A DNA stretch of 46,517 bases from JANLIQ01 sp964358205 (GTDB lineage Bacteria; Patescibacteriota; UBA1384; 2-12-FULL-50-11): the NCBI GenBank assembly GCA_964358205.1, contig CAYHNZ010000004.1, positions 1 to 46,517 of the forward strand, written 5' to 3'. This document shows positions 1 through 8,694 of the stretch, piece by piece; position 1 is the first letter of the stretch; each line of letters starts with the position of its first letter. The notes under the pieces were generated by a model, which worked only from the letters and a program-made list of their open reading frames with translations, was not told where the DNA came from and ran no database searches. The translations under genes were made by a program, and so were the position numbers.

Positions 1-206
1 TAACCATCACTTGCTGTAGTCTAGTTCTTGTGATGATTCAAGACAAGGAACACCCCGGAGTACTGGTCTACGCCCTAGTGTTCTTTCTGTTGCTAACTCT
101 GGTGTCTTACCTGTTACTACAACAATATCTCGAGGCGGATCAGGTTAGCCAAAGCCAACCCCAGTTAATCTCCCCCGCTCTCGACATAAACGATATTTTT
201 AAGTAA
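1..206 (+). CDS. C-terminal end of a membrane protein (partial)
   Basis: The reading frame is open from the window edge to a TAA at 204-206. The visible part is about 67 residues. It holds two hydrophobic stretches (ITCCSLVLVMI, then LVYALVFFLLLTLVSYLLL) separated by a short charged loop (QDKEHPG). A polar tail rich in Q and S follows and ends in DINDIFK. This is the C-terminal hairpin of a polytopic membrane protein whose main part lies upstream of the window. The family is not recognisable from the fragment, and no function is assigned. Confidence 0.6.
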   Translation, partial: TITCCSLVLVMIQDKEHPGVLVYALVFFLLLTLVSYLLLQQYLEADQVSQSQPQLISPALDINDIFK

Positions 207-242
207 AAAAGAGCGGCGGAGGTGCTTATGCACGTCCGCCGC
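205..242 (-). terminator. Rho-independent terminator of the minus-strand gene ending at 268
   Basis: A 13-bp stem (213-225 with 230-242, one mismatch) closes a TTAT loop. On the minus strand it is followed at once by a T-rich run (complement of the A-run at 205-210). It therefore terminates the hypothetical gene ending at 268. There is no T-run on the plus side. Confidence 0.7.
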
Positions 243-267
243 CGGTGTTCAGGGGTTAGGTTGTCTC

Positions 268-747
268 CTACCAGCTGTCCCAGGCGTCGCCTTGGTTAGG
301 CTCAACATTGCCACGTCTCAGGTCGAGACAGAAATTCTTAATCGCTTCCAGGTCATTCGACACAACCTCAACTTCGGTGTCGATTGAGCCATCTTTGTTG
401 TAGCCCCTTGTCCTGTCGACGAGTGCCGTCAGAGATTCCTGGTGGTAAAGTCCACACGTGGGACCATCGCCAACGACCGTGAAGGCAAATCGCCACCGAC
501 CTGCTCTGACCCCTTCGATCTCGCTGAGATCGTAGTTTTTCATGAACTGAACCACGAGCCAGAAATCGGCTGATTTCTGGTCTTGGCCGAGCTGGATGTG
601 AAATGGGCAGGGTAGTTGCTTGTAGCCGTTTGGCGTCAGTTCCAACCACTTTCGGTTGATGACGGCTTCAAGGCTGAGTTCGCAACGAAGTGTTCCTTTT
701 TGTAAAAATACCATTGTTTTTCTTTTATCGTCCGCCCAAACTGGCAC
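268..747 (-). CDS. Hypothetical protein, 159 aa
   Basis: The family is not recognised. The product is a soluble acidic protein of 159 residues with no signal peptide or membrane segment. A central part with alternating hydrophobic residues (FWLVVQFMKNYDL, WRFAFTVVGDG) suggests a beta-rich fold, and the tail is GDAWDSW. The start is GTG at 747; an internal ATG at 714 (MVFLQKGTLRC) is an alternative, and neither has a good Shine-Dalgarno. A good promoter upstream (790-818) and a hairpin terminator downstream make it a single-gene transcription unit, which supports it being real. It is unrelated in direction or spacing to the sugar operon that follows. Confidence 0.55.
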   Translation of the reverse strand: MPVWADDKRKTMVFLQKGTLRCELSLEAVINRKWLELTPNGYKQLPCPFHIQLGQDQKSADFWLVVQFMKNYDLSEIEGVRAGRWRFAFTVVGDGPTCGLYHQESLTALVDRTRGYNKDGSIDTEVEVVSNDLEAIKNFCLDLRRGNVEPNQGDAWDSW

Positions 748-789
748 GGAAGATCTCTTGATTCAACGACCACTCGCCAAATCAAGGAA

Positions 790-818
790 ACTATACCATA
801 TACAGCGGTATAAGTCAA
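790..818 (-). promoter_or_regulatory. Sigma70-type promoter with an inverted repeat
   Basis: On the minus strand TTGACT (818-813) and TATAGT (795-790) are 17 bp apart. An inverted repeat, TATACC and GGTATA (792-797 and 807-812), fills the spacer and enters the -10 box, as a repressor site would. Predicted transcription start is near 783, giving a leader of about 36 nt before the GTG at 747. Confidence 0.6.
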
Positions 819-835
819 GGGTTTTAGGCCAGATT

Positions 836-1005
836 TACTGAAGTCTAAAGGCGAAAATCCGAAGTCTAGCTATCAAGGCTAAAGCGACAAGTCTGAAGTC
901 TGATTTAAAGCTAAGGTAACAAGTATCAAGTTTTGGAATCGAGACACCTAAGACTTTTAACTTAAGACTTAATTCAGACTTGAGCCTTCAGACTTGAAAC
1001 TTTGA
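836..1005. repeat. Non-coding region of repeated AAGTCT/AGACTT motifs
   Basis: This 264-base gap between genes has no plausible ORF. Its left half carries direct copies of AAGTCT (near 841, 861, 888, 895). Its right half carries the reverse complement AGACTT (near 951, 964, 976, 988). The two halves can fold on each other into a long imperfect hairpin. It lies just beyond the 3' end of the GH94 gene, so it may end that transcript, or it may be the remains of a palindromic element. No T-run is evident. Confidence 0.5.
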
Positions 1006-1011
1006 CGCTCG

Positions 1012-3414
1012 TCAGCCTAAAGTCACTTCCACAAAATGGCTGCCGCCGGCGAACGGGCGAATGACATTGCCGGTCAGGCGGACGCCGTCAACAATAATCC
1101 GGTCGATGCCTTTGGAAACTCGAAAAGGGTTGAGTATACGAATGTGATAATCGGCGTCGCGGAACCGTCGCGTCACTTCGACCTGCCGCCAATCTTTGGG
1201 TAAGCAAGGATCAATTTTCAGTCCACCCAGAACCGGCTGAACGCCGAGAATATAATCGAGACAGCCTCGCCAGAACCAGGAAGCCGAGCCGGTCGCCCAA
1301 GCAAAAGAACCGCGACCAAATTCCGGATGTTCTGGTCCGTAAACAAATTCGGCGTAGACATACGGCTCGATTCTATAAATTTCCGGATCTGCCACGCGGT
1401 AAGTAAAATTAGTTTCTTGCCAAAACTTGAAAGCCTGATCACCGCGGCCAAGCATTGCTTCAGCGATCACTGCCCATGAAACCGGATGGTTGAAAATGGC
1501 GCCGTTTTCTTTCGTGCCCGGGGCAAACTGTGAAATGACGCCGTATTTTTCCTCCGGGTGCTGAAAGGCCGGCAGGAAAATCGCTGGGCCGTATTTGGTG
1601 TTGAGCCGTTTCCAAACCGCATCCATCGCTTTTATGCCCCGCTTTTCGTCGGCCACGCCCGAGAGGACCGCCCAAGTTTGGGCACTGATATCAATTTTTT
1701 GATAGCGATTCTTTTTTGACCCAAGCGGGGAGCCGGAATTAGTCGTGGAACGGATATACCACGAGCCGTCCCAAAAGTATTTATTGATCGAGTCTTTAAT
1801 CTTGTCGTAAGTCTGTTGATACTTGGCCACCAGAGCGTGCTCACCGACACCTTCCAAAATTGGTGCCATTTCTCGCAAGTTGTAACAGATCTGGCAGGCG
1901 ACCATCTGCGACTCACCCCCGCCCTGACGCTCGGGGTTGAAAGCGTCGTTCCAGTCGGCAGTCAAACGATACGGCAGGTGTCGTGGCGACAGATGCTTCA
2001 AACTATACTCAATCGCCCTGATTAAATGCTGTAAAACCGTGCCCGAACCGGAATCATAGTAGGGTATCGTCTCTTTTAGGAATCCTAAATCACCAGTTTC
2101 CTTCAAAAAGAAAATCGCCGAAAGCACCAGCCACTGCGGATCGTCAGAGTGATTAGTGACCTTTCCTTCGCGGGTTAGCTTGTCCCAATTATGAACCGTT
2201 CGTCCCTCCTTGAGTTGGAAACCAAGCAGGTTTTTCAGCTGCTGTTTGGCCAAAACAATGTCGTTTGGCATAACGCCGATAATGTGTTGGCACATATCGC
2301 GAAAACCGATCGTTGCCGAGCCACCGCCGATGTAATACGAGTCCATCAACGACCAATTGGCAGTCACCCAGGCCTGATACTTATTCCAGTAGTTAAACGA
2401 AATATCGAAGGCTTCTTCGGGGGTTTTGGCGACGGTTTTAGCGTTGTAGGAATTCCAAAAATTTTTAACTGCGGCGAAGGCGGCGTCGATCTCGCCAGGC
2501 CGTTTATACTTGTCGACAATCGCTTTGGCTCGTCGTTCACCAGTTGCCATCGCCTGATTAAAACTCTTCGATTCAGGCTTGGTTTCGACAGCGCCGAGAA
2601 TGGCATTGAGATTGGTCGTGGCGCCAGCACTAAGGATTATATTTTTTTGCAAAACGCCGACAGCCCGATGTCCCAAGCCCTGACTACGGGAACATTTACC
2701 GTCGACCACTGCTTGGGGGCGAATGATGTCGCCGTAGACTCCGGTAAACTTGTCCTTTTGACAATCAAAACTATCAACTTTATGATCGAGGGCAAAGTAA
2801 GCCACTTTGTCCCAGAACAACCCAGTTTCGCTGGCTGTTTCCCAATGCCTTTTCCCAGCAAAAATAATATCATTTTTAAATTCGGTGTGGTTAAAAAGAT
2901 CGTTGAAACTGGCTTCCTGGGAATTGCTTTTTTGCTGACCCAAACTCCACTCGACGAAAAAGAAAACGCTCAAATTTCGCCTTTTATCGCCCGAATTAGT
3001 CAGTTTTGTTTGCCATATTTCACAATTATCGCTTTGGGGCACGAAGAACAGTACCGAGCCATCGATGCCATTGTTAGCTGATTCAATAGCGGTGTAGCCA
3101 ATGCCATGTCGAGCCTCAAAATGATCAGGCTTTTTCATCACCGGCTGCCAACCTAAACTCCAAAATTCGCCACTGTCGTTATCCCGAATATAAATATAGC
3201 GACCTGGCCGATCTTCAATGACAACATCGCCCGGTATTTTGCGGGTAATATGGTTGTAGCCAGCGTCACCAACAAACGAATAACCGCCGCCCGTTTGGGA
3301 AATCTGGGCGACATACTCGCCGTTAGTCACAAAATTTACCCACGGCCGCGGCGTATCAGGCCGATGAATAATAAACTCATCACCAGTTTTCGAAAATTCG
3401 CCGTATGGTTCTAT
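1012..3414 (-). CDS. GH94 family glycoside phosphorylase (cellobiose/chitobiose phosphorylase-like)
   Basis: Predicted inverting disaccharide phosphorylase that splits a beta-glycosidic bond with phosphate, giving a sugar 1-phosphate and free sugar in the cytoplasm. Family hallmarks are the N-terminal RPDTPRPWVN and NGEY..ISQTGGGYSF blocks, the GFRDMCQHIIGVMPND block and the catalytic DWND motif (about residues 487-490, last Asp the general acid). The first standard start (GTG, 3330) would cut off the conserved RPDTP block. The frame stays open upstream to ATA at 3412-3414, five bases after a perfect GGAGG, giving 800 aa, the usual GH94 length. It is the last gene of the sugar operon, 55 bp after the oxidoreductase. 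Whether the substrate is cellobiose, a cellodextrin, chitobiose or another sugar cannot be read from sequence. Confidence 0.9.
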   Translation of the reverse strand: MEPYGEFSKTGDEFIIHRPDTPRPWVNFVTNGEYVAQISQTGGGYSFVGDAGYNHITRKIPGDVVIEDRPGRYIYIRDNDSGEFWSLGWQPVMKKPDHFEARHGIGYTAIESANNGIDGSVLFFVPQSDNCEIWQTKLTNSGDKRRNLSVFFFVEWSLGQQKSNSQEASFNDLFNHTEFKNDIIFAGKRHWETASETGLFWDKVAYFALDHKVDSFDCQKDKFTGVYGDIIRPQAVVDGKCSRSQGLGHRAVGVLQKNIILSAGATTNLNAILGAVETKPESKSFNQAMATGERRAKAIVDKYKRPGEIDAAFAAVKNFWNSYNAKTVAKTPEEAFDISFNYWNKYQAWVTANWSLMDSYYIGGGSATIGFRDMCQHIIGVMPNDIVLAKQQLKNLLGFQLKEGRTVHNWDKLTREGKVTNHSDDPQWLVLSAIFFLKETGDLGFLKETIPYYDSGSGTVLQHLIRAIEYSLKHLSPRHLPYRLTADWNDAFNPERQGGGESQMVACQICYNLREMAPILEGVGEHALVAKYQQTYDKIKDSINKYFWDGSWYIRSTTNSGSPLGSKKNRYQKIDISAQTWAVLSGVADEKRGIKAMDAVWKRLNTKYGPAIFLPAFQHPEEKYGVISQFAPGTKENGAIFNHPVSWAVIAEAMLGRGDQAFKFWQETNFTYRVADPEIYRIEPYVYAEFVYGPEHPEFGRGSFAWATGSASWFWRGCLDYILGVQPVLGGLKIDPCLPKDWRQVEVTRRFRDADYHIRILNPFRVSKGIDRIIVDGVRLTGNVIRPFAGGSHFVEVTLG

Positions 3415-3425
3415 CTAATCCCTCC
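3412..3425 (-). promoter_or_regulatory. Shine-Dalgarno preceding an ATA start codon
   Basis: On the minus strand GGAGGG (3425-3420) is followed by five bases and then ATA (3414-3412), the first sense codon after an in-frame TAG at 3417-3415. No ATG, GTG or TTG lies between this site and the conserved RPDTP block of the GH94 protein. Confidence 0.6.
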
Positions 3426-3469
3426 AGGATTTATCATAACAAGGCCAATTGACTAAGAGAAATGTTCGG

Positions 3470-4429
3470 CTATTTTACTCGAGAAGAAACCAACAATGGC
3501 TGTCGAACACTTTCCAGTAATACGTCGTGATTAACCCGAGAGGTAATAGTTGGGTCGGAACTCCGTTGAATTAGGTCACTCACGACGTTGGCTAAGAGCT
3601 GCTTGTAGCGATAGTCTTTGGTTTGGTCGTCGTCAAGTTCATACTGACTTTTCCCATCGGAAATAATCATTCGCTCGGGTAACCAACCAAATGTTGTGAT
3701 AGTGCCCCTTTCAAATAGATACTTTGTCTCAACTGATTCTTGTTGGTTACTGACATCTAGATTTGCCGAAAGAGTCGCTTTAACGGTAGGGAAATCAAGC
3801 TCAATGAGATGAGCATGACCAGGTTTTTGTTGGCAATGAAATTCGATCGGCTTCTCCCCGACAATATAGTTGTAAAGGTCGATAAAATGACAGTAGGTAT
3901 TTAAGAAGAATCCGCCGCTGGTACTACTGTCCCAATACCAATGATCCTCGGGGTACCCCGCCATCAGGGCGTGGGTAACGATTTCTTTCAGTTGCCCAAA
4001 TTTTCCCTCCTCAATGACTTTCTTTATCTGTTGGTGAAATGGGTGGTAACGTAAAATGAGGTTGGCCGCTAAACTTTTGCCTTTACTTTCGGCCAGCCCA
4101 ATTAATTGTTTGGCGTCGGCCACGGAAAACGCAATTGGTTTTTCAACCAGAACATTTTTCTCGTTTTCCAACGCTTCCATTGCTAGCTGAAAATGAGTAT
4201 TGGGCGGGGTAAGAATGATGGCTATATCGACAGAGTCTAATTCAAATAGCTCGGTCGGGCTTTTAGCAACAGTCGCAATCTCCTGTTGCTGGGCAACTCT
4301 ATTGGCCTGTTCAACGTCAAGATCGGTAATGGCTACAACCTCTACATTGGGCAGAAACTGTCGGTAAGCCCTCAGACACATTTCGGTAAATGCCCCGGCA
4401 CCGACGAATCCCAACCGAGTTTTGCTCAT
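3470..4429 (-). CDS. Gfo/Idh/MocA family NAD(P)-dependent oxidoreductase
   Basis: Cytoplasmic dehydrogenase of the glucose-fructose oxidoreductase family, acting on a sugar or sugar derivative. The N-terminal Rossmann fold shows GFVGAGAF at residues 7-14 for dinucleotide binding and the family EKP motif at 96-98 (VLVEKPIA). The C-terminal alpha/beta domain includes GGFFLNTYCHFIDLY. The usual catalytic block is D-x-G-x-H; here the Asp is replaced by Asn while the His is kept, so chemistry may be altered. Length 319 aa is slightly short of the usual 330-370. It overlaps the upstream kinase gene by 4 bp (ATGA), implying translational coupling, and precedes the GH94 gene. The substrate is unknown. 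Confidence 0.85.
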   Translation of the reverse strand: MSKTRLGFVGAGAFTEMCLRAYRQFLPNVEVVAITDLDVEQANRVAQQQEIATVAKSPTELFELDSVDIAIILTPPNTHFQLAMEALENEKNVLVEKPIAFSVADAKQLIGLAESKGKSLAANLILRYHPFHQQIKKVIEEGKFGQLKEIVTHALMAGYPEDHWYWDSSTSGGFFLNTYCHFIDLYNYIVGEKPIEFHCQQKPGHAHLIELDFPTVKATLSANLDVSNQQESVETKYLFERGTITTFGWLPERMIISDGKSQYELDDDQTKDYRYKQLLANVVSDLIQRSSDPTITSRVNHDVLLESVRQPLLVSSRVK

Positions 4430-5409
4430 CCTAATTGCTGGAGTAGTTCAACAAATCTTTGACGGGCTAATGGCAAGGCTTGGCGGGCCTCTTGGATGGC
4501 GGCCGGTTTTTCACCTGGTCGAGGCTGGTCGTAGTAGTCGTACCACTCGGCGAAACTACTCAAGAGACGAGCGGCCATCATTTTGGCAACTTGGACGGTC
4601 TCGTTTTTTTCCGCTTCCGTCTGGCATTGATCGAACATTGCCTTTAGCAGGGCCCGACCCAATTCGGGTCGATCGTAAGCAAAGCTCCAAACAGTCATCC
4701 AATCAATCGCCTTTGGCCCCCAAGCCGCCTCGCCCCAATCGATCACGAAGAAACCATTTTGACCCTGTAGAATATTGGCTGGTGCCAGATCGGTATGAAT
4801 AATGCTGCTACTTTCACTGACTGACAGCGGCTGGCTTAAAATTAGCTTAAGAGTATTAAGCATCTCCGGACCAAGGTGTTTACTCACAAACCCCTCTCTT
4901 TGGTTAAATTCTTTGAGCCACTGGGCTTGCCAGTCCCGATGGTTAAGTAGAGCTCGGTTGACACCTTGACTCATTTGATCGAGCGCCTGACGCAGCTCGA
5001 CCACAAATTTTATCAATTGAGTGGAGTCAATTTCTGATCTGAACGAATGGTTACCGACCGGAGCACCCGCTAATTCTAACCGAAGGATCCACTCCGGCGG
5101 CGAATCGAAATTCACCTTGATGGTCTTTTGCGCCGGGAGGCCGCCTTGCGCCAACCAGTCATTGATATGACGCGCGACAGTTTCGCTTTGAATAAATTTT
5201 TCTCGCGGATTAACCTGGCCAGGTGTCCTAACTTTTAGCCGGACGGGTATTTTTTTACCTTCTTCGTCCTGGACGCCAGCGATGAGAATTTTGTGAGCAG
5301 GCAGGACTCGCCAGGTAGAAAAATGGAGGTTTTCGAGGGGAGTGACATGGAGACTGGCCAAAATACTTGGTACAGCTCGGATCAGCTCCTCGTTAGTTAG
5401 TTCGGTCAT
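4426..5409 (-). CDS. APH-family small-molecule kinase
   Basis: Aminoglycoside-phosphotransferase/choline-kinase fold protein that transfers phosphate from ATP to a small molecule. The Brenner motif HTDLAPAN has catalytic Asp at 207 and Asn at 212, and the metal-binding Asp is at 224 in VIDWGEA (the DFG equivalent). Length 327 aa is typical. Its place between a glycosyltransferase/six-hairpin pair and an oxidoreductase suggests a sugar or sugar-alcohol substrate rather than an antibiotic. It overlaps the upstream gene by 17 bp and the downstream gene by 4 bp, so it is in the middle of a coupled operon. The substrate is inferred from context only. Confidence 0.8.
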   Translation of the reverse strand: MTELTNEELIRAVPSILASLHVTPLENLHFSTWRVLPAHKILIAGVQDEEGKKIPVRLKVRTPGQVNPREKFIQSETVARHINDWLAQGGLPAQKTIKVNFDSPPEWILRLELAGAPVGNHSFRSEIDSTQLIKFVVELRQALDQMSQGVNRALLNHRDWQAQWLKEFNQREGFVSKHLGPEMLNTLKLILSQPLSVSESSSIIHTDLAPANILQGQNGFFVIDWGEAAWGPKAIDWMTVWSFAYDRPELGRALLKAMFDQCQTEAEKNETVQVAKMMAARLLSSFAEWYDYYDQPRPGEKPAAIQEARQALPLARQRFVELLQQLG

Positions 5410-6439
5410 TTTTAGTTAGCTCTGCAATACTTAAATAGGCCAATAAATAGGTAACAATCGACTCTGCGCCTTGATTCTTATTGACCCCACCGGGCGTTAC
5501 GGCGTCGTATATGCCACCCGTTGTCTCGTCAATTAAGGATTTTTCCTGGGAGTTGTTCCCCTTATACCAGCCAAACCAATCGCTAGCGACATTCAAGTAC
5601 TTCTGAGTGTCCGTTAACAGATAAAGTTCCGTCGCCGCTAAAACCATATCAGCTGCTTCTAGCGGCTGTTGGTCATAGGTGGCTTTTTGGCCATTTTTGA
5701 AAAACCAGCCATTTTGGCCAACGGGCGAAGGCTGACCGTTGAGACGGCAGAGACTATCAAGCCAATCGAATGATTTGATCGCTACTTCGCCTGCTGTCTG
5801 GTCTTGAAGAATTCGGGCAGCTCGCGCTAGGGCGTACGGCAAGATACCATTGGCATAAAAAAGTCCGTCCTCAAACCATAACCAGTCGTCAGTCGATTGA
5901 TTATTGAAGATGGCCACTAGTTTGTCGGTCCAACGCTTAGCCTCATCTAGCTTACCTGCCGCCAGTAAGCCGAGCAAAATGTAGGCCTTCGTTCGAACAT
6001 GGGGATGATCAAGGTGTTTTTCGATCGAGGCTCGGCTAAATATTTCATTCGCTTTTTCCGTCAGCTCTTTATCGGCATGGCTGGCCATCACTTCTCCTAG
6101 CACCCAAATTGCCCGGCCGATTGAGTCTTCTGATCCTTCCGATTCGAGTAATTTCTCGGAAAAGCTTAAAAAGTTGTGAAAGCTACCCCCCTCTTTCTCA
6201 ACTCGTTGCAGATAATTAAAATAGACTTCTGCCAAACTTAAAACTGAAGCGTCCTGAAAAAGGCGATAGTGCCAGAGGCAAACAATTAGAGCCCGTGCGT
6301 TATCATCGATTGAGTAGCCGTGAGCCGGATCGGGGACATCGAAATCGGCGTGTTGGATAACGCCGGTCGGTGTTGTTAGTCGTTTCAAATGGCGTAGACC
6401 TGGGGGATCACGAAACAGGTCAAGAAAGTTATTTTTCAT
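5393..6439 (-). CDS. Six-hairpin ((alpha/alpha)6-barrel) glycosidase-like protein
   Basis: Predicted cytoplasmic alpha-helical toroid protein of 348 aa, related to regions often found beside or fused to GT4 glycosyltransferases. The early block TGVIQHADFDVPDPAHGYSI followed by DDNARALI is characteristic. Helical repeats with conserved W, D and N residues follow (DDWLWFEDGLFYANGILPYAL, QQPLEAADMVLAATELY). The best start is the ATG at 6439, which overlaps the glycosyltransferase stop by 11 nt; an ATG at 6487 would add 16 residues inside the upstream gene and is less likely. It could hydrolyse, phosphorolyse or bind the glycan made by its partner. The exact activity is unknown. Confidence 0.7.
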   Translation of the reverse strand: MKNNFLDLFRDPPGLRHLKRLTTPTGVIQHADFDVPDPAHGYSIDDNARALIVCLWHYRLFQDASVLSLAEVYFNYLQRVEKEGGSFHNFLSFSEKLLESEGSEDSIGRAIWVLGEVMASHADKELTEKANEIFSRASIEKHLDHPHVRTKAYILLGLLAAGKLDEAKRWTDKLVAIFNNQSTDDWLWFEDGLFYANGILPYALARAARILQDQTAGEVAIKSFDWLDSLCRLNGQPSPVGQNGWFFKNGQKATYDQQPLEAADMVLAATELYLLTDTQKYLNVASDWFGWYKGNNSQEKSLIDETTGGIYDAVTPGGVNKNQGAESIVTYLLAYLSIAELTKNDRTN

Positions 6440-7646
6440 GCTCTTTGGCCACGATCTCAAAAAGTTCCAGATGTCGCAAAGCAACATTAGGCCAAATCAT
6501 ACTCCGCCCATAGGCGTAGGCCCTCTGGGACATCTTCTGGGTGCCTTCCGGATCACTAAGCAACTGATTTATTTTTTTGGCCAGATCGCGATTGTCCAGG
6601 GGCTTACAGATAACTCCCCTACCGTCAGCTAATACTTCTTTGGCATAAACATAGGGTGTTGAGACACAGGGTCGGCCGGCACTAACCGCGTAAGACAGGG
6701 TCCCGGAAGAAACCTGATCCAAGTTGGGATAGGGAGTAACATAGATATCCGTTGCCCGGAGGTAGCTAACAATCTCGTCAAGAGTTAGGTAACGATTGAC
6801 GAACTCGACGTGATCTTCCAACCCCAGTTTTTTAATCAGCTCTTGTAAGCTCTCTCTATAAATTTCTCCTTCCTGGCGCAAAACGACCGGATGAGTTTCG
6901 CCTAAAAGTAATAGCTTAGTTTGTGGATTATTCTTGATGACTGCCGGTAGTGCTTCGATGGCATATTCGTAGCCTTTAGAGCGGCTGAACAAGCCAAAAC
7001 TGGAGATGATTGTCGAATTGGCGTAACCAAGTTTCTTTTTGTAGGGAGCACTTGGCCCAAAAGGGATATCTGGTACGCCGTGAGGTATAGTAACTATCTT
7101 ATTGGGATCGACGCCGTAATATTCACTAAGGAGTTTACCGGCAGCTTCGACAATCACAATCAGTGCCGCCGCTTTTTTAGACATTTCCTTGACGATTTTA
7201 ACCATTTTTGGCTCGGGTTTTTGCAAAACAGTATGAAAACAAATAATAATCGGCTTGGTGATTCGCTCCATAAAAGGCAGAACGTACTCGCCTTGAGTGC
7301 CACCAAAAATACCAAACTCGTGCTGAAGAACGACCACGTCGGCACTCGATTGATTGATATAATCAGCTGCTTTTAGCCAAGTACTTAAATCCTCCTGATC
7401 GATTTTGTATTTGACCTCCCAGGGGTAGGTTCGATGCTCACCACCCGAATGTTCGTCGTCGATGGCGATGATGTCAGCTAAATAGTAGGGATTAAGGATG
7501 TTGATGGCTTTGGTTATGGCGCGAGTGTAGGTAGCGATGCCGCACTCACGAGGAATGTAAGTGGAAACATAAATCGCTCGAACTTTTGGTTCGGTGGCAG
7601 CTAGTTGAGCAGCTAATTTTTGTTGTCGTAATAATGCTGGTGTCAT
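6429..7646 (-). CDS. GT4 family glycosyltransferase
   Basis: GT-B fold retaining glycosyltransferase using a nucleotide sugar. The N-terminal acceptor domain opens with IYVSTYIPRECGIATYTRAI, a well-known start for this GT4 group. The C-terminal donor domain has SSFGLFSRSKGYEYAIEAL and the loop around TPYPNLDQVSSGTLSYAVSAG, where an E-x7-E type motif usually sits; its first Glu is Gln here. Length 405 aa is normal. No signal peptide is seen, so it is cytosolic or membrane-associated. It overlaps the downstream six-hairpin gene by 11 nt and follows galT by 49 bp, so it may use the sugar nucleotide that GalT helps supply. Donor and acceptor are not deducible. Confidence 0.85.
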   Translation of the reverse strand: MTPALLRQQKLAAQLAATEPKVRAIYVSTYIPRECGIATYTRAITKAINILNPYYLADIIAIDDEHSGGEHRTYPWEVKYKIDQEDLSTWLKAADYINQSSADVVVLQHEFGIFGGTQGEYVLPFMERITKPIIICFHTVLQKPEPKMVKIVKEMSKKAAALIVIVEAAGKLLSEYYGVDPNKIVTIPHGVPDIPFGPSAPYKKKLGYANSTIISSFGLFSRSKGYEYAIEALPAVIKNNPQTKLLLLGETHPVVLRQEGEIYRESLQELIKKLGLEDHVEFVNRYLTLDEIVSYLRATDIYVTPYPNLDQVSSGTLSYAVSAGRPCVSTPYVYAKEVLADGRGVICKPLDNRDLAKKINQLLSDPEGTQKMSQRAYAYGRSMIWPNVALRHLELFEIVAKEHEK

Positions 7647-7695
7647 ATCTCAATGGTTAGTTGTGCCCACATTGTAGAGTAATTAGTACGCCTAA

Positions 7696-8691
7696 TCAAT
7701 CGACCTGATGCTTTCCGTTGAGGTAATCAGCCGCCACTTCCGGACTAAAGACATCGATCACCACACCGCTACCCATCTCGTAGCCGCCAAAATTACCTAA
7801 TCTTGGAGCGATCTCGAGATGCCAACGGTAGTACTCGGCTTCTTCAAGCGAGTTAGGCGCCGAGTGAATATAAAAGTTGAGCGCCGGCTCGTTAAGAGCG
7901 CTGTTGATTTTAGCCATTGTTTTAGCCAAAACGGGGATCAACCCAGCCAGCTCGGTGGCGGAAATTTTGTCGAAGCGGCTGGTTTGGTATTTCGGCACAA
8001 TCCAAGTTTCAAACGGAAATCGAGCGGCGTACTGGACAAACGCAATGTATCGGTCGTTTTCGGCGACAATCCTTTTGGCGAATTTCTGTTCGTGGGCGAC
8101 TAGATCGTCAAAAGGGCTCCGGCTATTCATCTCAAGATACCGCTGGCACTCGGCTAATTCGCGAGTAATCAGGTTTGGAATAATATTGGATGAGAAAATT
8201 TGGGCGTGGGGGTGGATGATCGAAGCGCCGGCGGCTGACTTTTCATTATAAATTGCCATGGTGTACTCGTTGTTGCAAAGTTTATCGAAATGTTCGTAGC
8301 GTTTCTTAATTATTACCAATAAATCTCGCCAGGTACTGTGATCAAATTTTGGTAGCGGTTGGTCGTGGTCTTTGATAATTATTACGTCGTGTCCACCAAG
8401 TGATGGTTTGGCTAAGAAAAAATTGTTTTCAACTTTATATGAGCGCTCGCTACAACGCGAAGGATCTTCAACGAAAGCAGGGAATTTATTCGGGATGACA
8501 TAAACTAGTTCTGTCTCGTAGTGCTTAAGGCGATCCTTGGTGTAGTTATCGTTATTAACGCAGAAAGGGCAATTCTCTTTGGAGGTTGGAGTTGGTTGGC
8601 TGGCGACGACAAACTCACTCGGTCGTTTCGCTCGCTCCGGTGCAATCACTACCCAATCCCCAGTAATTATATTCTGTCGCAATTGAGGCAT
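7696..8691 (-). CDS. galT: Galactose-1-phosphate uridylyltransferase
   Basis: Exchanges UMP between UDP-glucose and a hexose 1-phosphate (Leloir pathway). Two HIT-like domains are present. Zinc cysteines C41 and C44 (CPFC) and the active-site HPHAQ at residues 160-164, with His162 the uridylylated nucleophile, are intact. The C-terminal domain carries YRWHLEI. The start chosen is the ATG at 8691, giving the standard beginning MPQLRQNIITGDWVVIAPERA; an ATG at 8724 would add 11 residues encoded by a palindrome and is rejected. It is the first gene of the sugar operon. It could pass the hexose 1-phosphate released by the GH94 enzyme into nucleotide sugars used by the GT4 enzyme (inference). Confidence 0.92.
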   Translation of the reverse strand: MPQLRQNIITGDWVVIAPERAKRPSEFVVASQPTPTSKENCPFCVNNDNYTKDRLKHYETELVYVIPNKFPAFVEDPSRCSERSYKVENNFFLAKPSLGGHDVIIIKDHDQPLPKFDHSTWRDLLVIIKKRYEHFDKLCNNEYTMAIYNEKSAAGASIIHPHAQIFSSNIIPNLITRELAECQRYLEMNSRSPFDDLVAHEQKFAKRIVAENDRYIAFVQYAARFPFETWIVPKYQTSRFDKISATELAGLIPVLAKTMAKINSALNEPALNFYIHSAPNSLEEAEYYRWHLEIAPRLGNFGGYEMGSGVVIDVFSPEVAADYLNGKHQVD

Positions 8692-8694
8692 CAC

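Noticed and set aside
2191..3081. Long plus-strand ORF (296 aa) inside the GH94 gene
   Set aside because: It is the antisense of a strongly conserved enzyme. It has no ribosome-binding site and no recognisable motif.
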